DNA of 7,656 nucleotides from an uncultured Eubacteriales bacterium (lineage in GTDB: Bacteria > Bacillota > Clostridia > Christensenellales > UBA1242). Positions within the stretch are counted from its first letter, which is position 1; each line of letters begins with the position of its first letter. Positions 3,911 through 7,656 of the stretch are shown here, piece after piece. The position numbers and the translations under genes were made by a program. Under the pieces are notes generated by a model. That model was not told the DNA's origin, did no database searches, and saw nothing but the letters and a program-made list of their open reading frames with translations. The DNA lies in assembly GCA_949067325.1 (NCBI GenBank), contig CARTDZ010000028.1:1-7656 (forward strand), written 5' to 3'.

Positions 3911-6202
3911 ATGCAAAATTATGATATAAACTCACTTAATGACGAACAAAAAGCAGCACTATCACAAATAGATGGCGCAATTTTGGTGACCGCAGGTGCA
4001 GGCAGTGGAAAGACAAAACTGCTTACGCATAGGGTTGCTTTTTTAATTGACACTTTTCATGTCAGCCCTTACGAAATCCTCGCAATCACTTTTACAAACA
4101 AGGCTGCAGGCGAGATGAAAGAGCGTATAGCGTCTATGATAGGCTCAATTGCTGACAATGTTTGGATTTCAACCTTTCACTCAATGTGCGCAAAAATATT
4201 GCGTCGCGATATTGAGGCTTTGCCACCTTTTACAAAAAGTTTTTCAATTTATTCAGAAAGCGATAGCGACAAGGTCATCAAAGCTGTCATTGAAGAGAGC
4301 GGTTTTAACAACGACAAAGACAAACTCAAAAAACTTTTTTCTTTTCACCTTTCAAACTGGAAGAATGGCGTGTTAAGTCTCGGCGACTATCTCAAACTTC
4401 ACACAGGCGATGAAGAAATAAGAAAAGTCGGCACTCTTATGCAGGCGTATGAAGAGAGGCTTGCCAAAAACAACGCGCTTGACTTTGATGACCTTTTGCG
4501 AAAAACATATCTTCTCTTCAAAACTTGTCCTGAAGTTCTTTCATATTATTCAAACCGCTTCAGATATATTTTGGTTGATGAATTTCAAGACACCAACACC
4601 ATTCAATATGACCTTGTCAAACTTCTTGCCAGCGTGCATGGCAACGTTTTTGCTGTGGGCGATGAGGATCAATGTATTTATTCTTGGCGAGGCGCAAACT
4701 TTAAAAATATTTTCAACTTCAAAAAAGATTTTTCTGATGTAAAGGTTTATAAACTTGAACGCAACTATCGCTCGACCGCGTCAATCTTGCAAGTGGCAAA
4801 CAGTGTTATAAAAAACAACTTGACCCGCCTTGATAAAAATATGTGGACGGACAAAGGAGAGGGTGAAAAGCCAAGCCTTTACAACGCTTATGACGAACGC
4901 GATGAGGCGCTCTACGTAGCCAAAACCATTGAAAGAATGGCCGCTCAAGGCTATGACTACAAAGATATGGCGGTGCTTATGCGTCTCAACGCACTTTCAC
5001 GTTCTTTTGAAGAGGCCTTTTTGTCATACAACATACCTCATCGCATTTTTGGCGGCTTCAAATTTTATGAACGAAATGAAATCAAAAATGTCATTGCCTA
5101 TCTTCGACTATTCACAAACCCTAAAGATGATGTCAGCCTTGAGAGGATTATAAACTTTCCAAAACGCTCAATAGGCGAGGTGGCTATTTCAAAAATAAAA
5201 AATCTATCATCATCTTCAATGCTTGAAACAATTTTGTCTGAAAAAATGCAAGAAGAAGGTGCAATTTACAAAAAACTTGCAGTTTTTATCGAAACTTTCA
5301 AACTTTTAAAACAAGAAAATCAAAAACCTCTTTCATCATTTGTTGAAAAAGTTGTAAAAAAATTTGATATTTATTCTGCTTTTTCGACCAAAAGTGAAGA
5401 AGATCTAAACCGCATCATGAACATTGAGCAGTTCATCTCTTCAGTAAAAGAATTTGAAGCATTAAATCCTGATGCTGACCTTGACGCCTTTCTCGAAAGT
5501 ATAACCTTGAAAACTGACAACGACGAAATAGGTCAGGGCGGGGCGGTCACTATTGCAACAATTCACGCAGTAAAAGGCCTTGAATTTAAGGTTGTTTTTG
5601 TTGTAGGCCTTGAAGAAGGAATTTTGCCTATCTCGCGAGCGATTGGCAACAATAGCGAACTTGAAGAAGAGAGAAGGCTTATGTACGTAGCTCTCACTCG
5701 CGCAGAAGAGCGGCTCTTTTTGACGCATACCACCAAAAGATATCTCTATCACGAAAGTCAATATCAAATGCCAAGCAGATTTTGCCGTGAGCTTGGTCTT
5801 GTTCGACTAGAGGGCAAAAGCCAAAGCCGCGGCTTTAACAATTCAAATTATGGAGCAAGCTACAATTCAGGTTATGGCAATTCAAGTTGTAGCAACTCAA
5901 GCTATGGCGGCGGAAATTCAACTTTCAATAGTTTTAACGGCTCTTTTAATGATTTTAGTCAAAAATCTTCAGGCTTTTCATTCAAAAAAGACACTTTCTT
6001 TAGACAAGAGAAAGAAGAAAAGCCAGCAAAAGATGTTTCTATATACAAAGTAGGTCAAAAAGTGGTCCATACCAAATATGGCGAAGGCGAAATTGTAGAA
6101 ATTTCTTCAGACGGGCTTGTTGGAGATATAATTTTTGACGGTTTTGGCAAAAAAAGTTTGATGTTGGAGCTTGCTCCGCTTGAAATCAAGGAGGAGAAAT
6201 GA
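3911..6202 (+). CDS. pcrA: ATP-dependent 3'-5' DNA helicase PcrA (UvrD/Rep family, SF1A)
   Basis: PcrA unwinds DNA in excision repair, plasmid rolling-circle replication and replication-transcription conflicts, and removes RecA filaments. The 763 residues carry all SF1A motifs: Q-motif LNDEQKAAL (9-17), Walker A AGAGSGKT (28-35, Lys34), Ia ITFTNKAAGEM (59-69), II LVDEFQDTN (221-229), III VGDEDQCIYSWRGA (249-262), IV LERNYRST (282-289), V ATIHAVKGLEF (549-559) and VI YVALTRAEERL (592-602, Arg597). A low-complexity Gly/Asn/Ser/Tyr linker (about 637-690) leads to a Tudor-like C-terminal domain, KVGQKVVHTKYGEGEIVEI (713-731), of the type known to bind RNA polymerase. Length is slightly above the usual 720-750 because of the linker. 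The start fits the family and the Q-motif distance, although no ribosome binding site is visible. It overlaps ligA by four bases; pcrA-ligA is a known Bacillota gene pair. Confidence 0.97.
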   Translation: MQNYDINSLNDEQKAALSQIDGAILVTAGAGSGKTKLLTHRVAFLIDTFHVSPYEILAITFTNKAAGEMKERIASMIGSIADNVWISTFHSMCAKILRRDIEALPPFTKSFSIYSESDSDKVIKAVIEESGFNNDKDKLKKLFSFHLSNWKNGVLSLGDYLKLHTGDEEIRKVGTLMQAYEERLAKNNALDFDDLLRKTYLLFKTCPEVLSYYSNRFRYILVDEFQDTNTIQYDLVKLLASVHGNVFAVGDEDQCIYSWRGANFKNIFNFKKDFSDVKVYKLERNYRSTASILQVANSVIKNNLTRLDKNMWTDKGEGEKPSLYNAYDERDEALYVAKTIERMAAQGYDYKDMAVLMRLNALSRSFEEAFLSYNIPHRIFGGFKFYERNEIKNVIAYLRLFTNPKDDVSLERIINFPKRSIGEVAISKIKNLSSSSMLETILSEKMQEEGAIYKKLAVFIETFKLLKQENQKPLSSFVEKVVKKFDIYSAFSTKSEEDLNRIMNIEQFISSVKEFEALNPDADLDAFLESITLKTDNDEIGQGGAVTIATIHAVKGLEFKVVFVVGLEEGILPISRAIGNNSELEEERRLMYVALTRAEERLFLTHTTKRYLYHESQYQMPSRFCRELGLVRLEGKSQSRGFNNSNYGASYNSGYGNSSCSNSSYGGGNSTFNSFNGSFNDFSQKSSGFSFKKDTFFRQEKEEKPAKDVSIYKVGQKVVHTKYGEGEIVEISSDGLVGDIIFDGFGKKSLMLELAPLEIKEEK
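5840..5908 (+). repeat. 15-base imperfect repeats encoding the NSxYG linker of PcrA
   Basis: Three adjacent 15-base units (5864-5878, 5879-5893, 5894-5908) encode NSGYG, NSSCS and NSSYG, and a fourth similar unit (5840-5854, NSNYG) lies nine bases upstream. All lie in frame in the linker between the helicase core and the Tudor-like domain. The unit length is a multiple of three, so copy-number change would keep the frame. Confidence 0.6.
6188..6194 (+). promoter_or_regulatory. strong ribosome binding site of ligA inside the pcrA 3' end
   Basis: AAGGAGG lies four bases before the ligA ATG, within the last codons of pcrA. Together with the ATGA stop-start overlap (6199-6202) it points to translational coupling of helicase and ligase. 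Confidence 0.75.
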
Positions 6203-7656
6203 AGGACTTAAACGCAAAACTTGAAAAAATGAAAGCGCTCATTGAAGAGATTGAAAAGCACAACAAGGCCTACTACGTTTATGACAATCCAACAATTTCA
6301 GACGGCGAATACGACAAGCTTTACTACTGTCTTGTCGACCTTGAAAAAGAGACTGGCATTACTCTTCCTTATTCACCAACTCAGCGCGTGGGCGGAGAGG
6401 TTCTTGAAGGTTTTGTCAAGAAAAAACATGACGTGCCACTTTTTTCGCTCAATAAAGTGCGTGATTTTGAAGATTTGGAAGCTTGGGCAGACGATATGAA
6501 AAAGTTTGCCAAAAACACACTTTTCACTCTTGAATATAAGTTTGACGGCCTAAGCCTTGTTGTGGAATATGACAATGGCGAATTTGTCTCAGCGACAACT
6601 CGTGGCAATGGGCAGATTGGTGAAGACGTAACAATGCAAGCTCGCACAATCAAATCACTTCCACTGAGAATTAAATTCAAAGGCCACCTCATCGTGCAAG
6701 GCGAAGGAATGATAAGCCTTTCAAATTTTGAAAATTACAACAAAACAGCAAAAGAAAAGCTCAAAAATCCAAGAAATGCAGTTGCTGGTGCAATTCGCAA
6801 TCTTGATACAAAAGAAACTGCAAGACGCAACCTTGACTATTATGCCTACGCAATTCTTTTGTGCGACGATACAAAATTTTCTTCGCAAAAAGAAATGATT
6901 AAATTTTTGGAAGATAATGGCTTCAAAACTGGCGGCTATTTCAAAACTTATTCAAATATCAAACAACTTGAACAAGAAATTGAAAATGTCGACAAACTAA
7001 AAAACGATATCGACATTATGATTGACGGAATGGTAATCAAAGTCAATGATGTTGCGCCTCGTGAGGAAATTGGCTATACAAACAAATTTCCAAAGTGGGC
7101 GATGGCGTTTAAGTTTGTTGCGCAAGAGGTGACGACAATTCTTGAAGATGTGCTTTGGCAGGTTGGTCGAAGCGGACGCGTGACACCAATCGCAGCTTTA
7201 GAGCCTGTAGAACTTGCTGGTGCAACAATCTCACGTGCGACGCTCAACAATATAGAAGATATCGAAAGAAAAAACGTCTACAAAAACAGCCGCGTTTTCT
7301 TAAGACGAAGCAATGAGGTCATACCTGAAGTTATGGGCTTGGCAGAAAAACTACCAACTTCAGAAGAGATAAAACCACCAAAAGTTTGCCCAAGCTGTGG
7401 CCAGCCTTTAACTCGCAGAGGCCCTCTTCTATTCTGCACAAATCACTTGGGTTGTCGCGAGCAGGTGGTTGATAGAATCACCCATTTCGCAAGCCGAAAC
7501 GCCTTCAATATAGAAGGCCTTTCAGAAAAGACTGTTGGTCAATTTTATGACACACTTCGTGTGAGACTATTGTCAGACATCTTTTCTTTAACGAAAGAAG
7601 ATTTATTAAAACTTGACCTTTTTAAGGATAAAAAAGCAGAAAAAACAATAAAATCA
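6199..7656 (+). CDS. ligA: NAD-dependent DNA ligase LigA, cut by the right edge
   Basis: LigA seals nicks using NAD+, joining Okazaki fragments and finishing repair. The window holds 486 codons, open to the edge, of a family usually about 650-680 residues. Domain Ia shows HNKAYYVYDNPTISDGEYDKL (21-41), which binds NMN, and SPTQRVGG (59-66). The nucleotidyltransferase domain has KFDG with the AMP-accepting Lys114, TRGNGQIGEDVT (134-145), NPRNAVAGAIRNLD (190-203), IDGMVIKV (275-282) and AFKF (303-306). The OB fold has QVGRSGRVTPIAALEPVELAG (321-341). The zinc finger cysteines are at 397, 400, 413 and 419, and the helix-hairpin-helix region starts at about 424 (THFASRNAFNIEGL). The BRCT domain would lie beyond the edge. 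Small departures from usual motifs are TRGNG for TRGDG, VQGE for VRGE and RSNEVIP for RAGDVIP; the catalytic residues are kept. The ATG overlaps the pcrA stop (ATGA). Confidence 0.97.
   Translation, partial: MKDLNAKLEKMKALIEEIEKHNKAYYVYDNPTISDGEYDKLYYCLVDLEKETGITLPYSPTQRVGGEVLEGFVKKKHDVPLFSLNKVRDFEDLEAWADDMKKFAKNTLFTLEYKFDGLSLVVEYDNGEFVSATTRGNGQIGEDVTMQARTIKSLPLRIKFKGHLIVQGEGMISLSNFENYNKTAKEKLKNPRNAVAGAIRNLDTKETARRNLDYYAYAILLCDDTKFSSQKEMIKFLEDNGFKTGGYFKTYSNIKQLEQEIENVDKLKNDIDIMIDGMVIKVNDVAPREEIGYTNKFPKWAMAFKFVAQEVTTILEDVLWQVGRSGRVTPIAALEPVELAGATISRATLNNIEDIERKNVYKNSRVFLRRSNEVIPEVMGLAEKLPTSEEIKPPKVCPSCGQPLTRRGPLLFCTNHLGCREQVVDRITHFASRNAFNIEGLSEKTVGQFYDTLRVRLLSDIFSLTKEDLLKLDLFKDKKAEKTIKS

Noticed and set aside
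6381..6692. 103-codon minus-strand frame inside ligA
   Set aside because: It lies opposite conserved ligase motifs including KFDG and is a shadow frame.

Overview
The window is a low-GC, AT-rich bacterial chromosome segment. All recognised genes lie on the plus strand: comEC and holA, an unrecognised 111-residue gene, pcrA, and the first part of ligA. The pairings comEC-holA and pcrA-ligA, the PcrA-type helicase with a C-terminal Tudor-like domain, and the strong AAGGAGG-type ribosome binding sites at internal genes point to Bacillota, probably an uncultured Clostridia-like lineage. The sequence alone does not fix the genus. No mobile element, CRISPR array, tRNA or rRNA gene was seen.

Layout: 1-135 holds a possible 3' tail of an upstream gene and an AT-rich promoter region. 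136-2256 is comEC (DNA uptake channel), whose C-terminal metallo-beta-lactamase-like domain has lost its metal-binding signature. 2272-3216 is holA (clamp-loader delta subunit), starting at TTG 15 bases after comEC, so the two probably form one transcript. 3217-3547 is a 331-base intergenic region with a near-consensus promoter, a rho-independent terminator that overlaps a competing hairpin, a second weak promoter, an inverted repeat, and a leader hairpin that can hide the next gene's ribosome binding site. A short reading frame with its own ribosome binding site runs through that hairpin and ends in an ATGA overlap with the 111-residue gene (3548-3883). pcrA (3911-6202) follows after 27 bases with no ribosome binding site but a well-placed extended -10 element, suggesting a leaderless transcript. 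ligA (6199 to the right edge) overlaps pcrA by ATGA and is cut before its BRCT domain.

Functionally this is DNA metabolism: DNA uptake (ComEC), polymerase clamp loading (HolA), helicase repair and conflict resolution (PcrA) and nick sealing (LigA). The protein-coding content is mostly conserved housekeeping and no new multi-gene system is visible. The parts most worth a second look are the regulatory leader of the 111-residue gene, that gene itself, the degenerate ComEC hydrolase domain and the possible leaderless starts.
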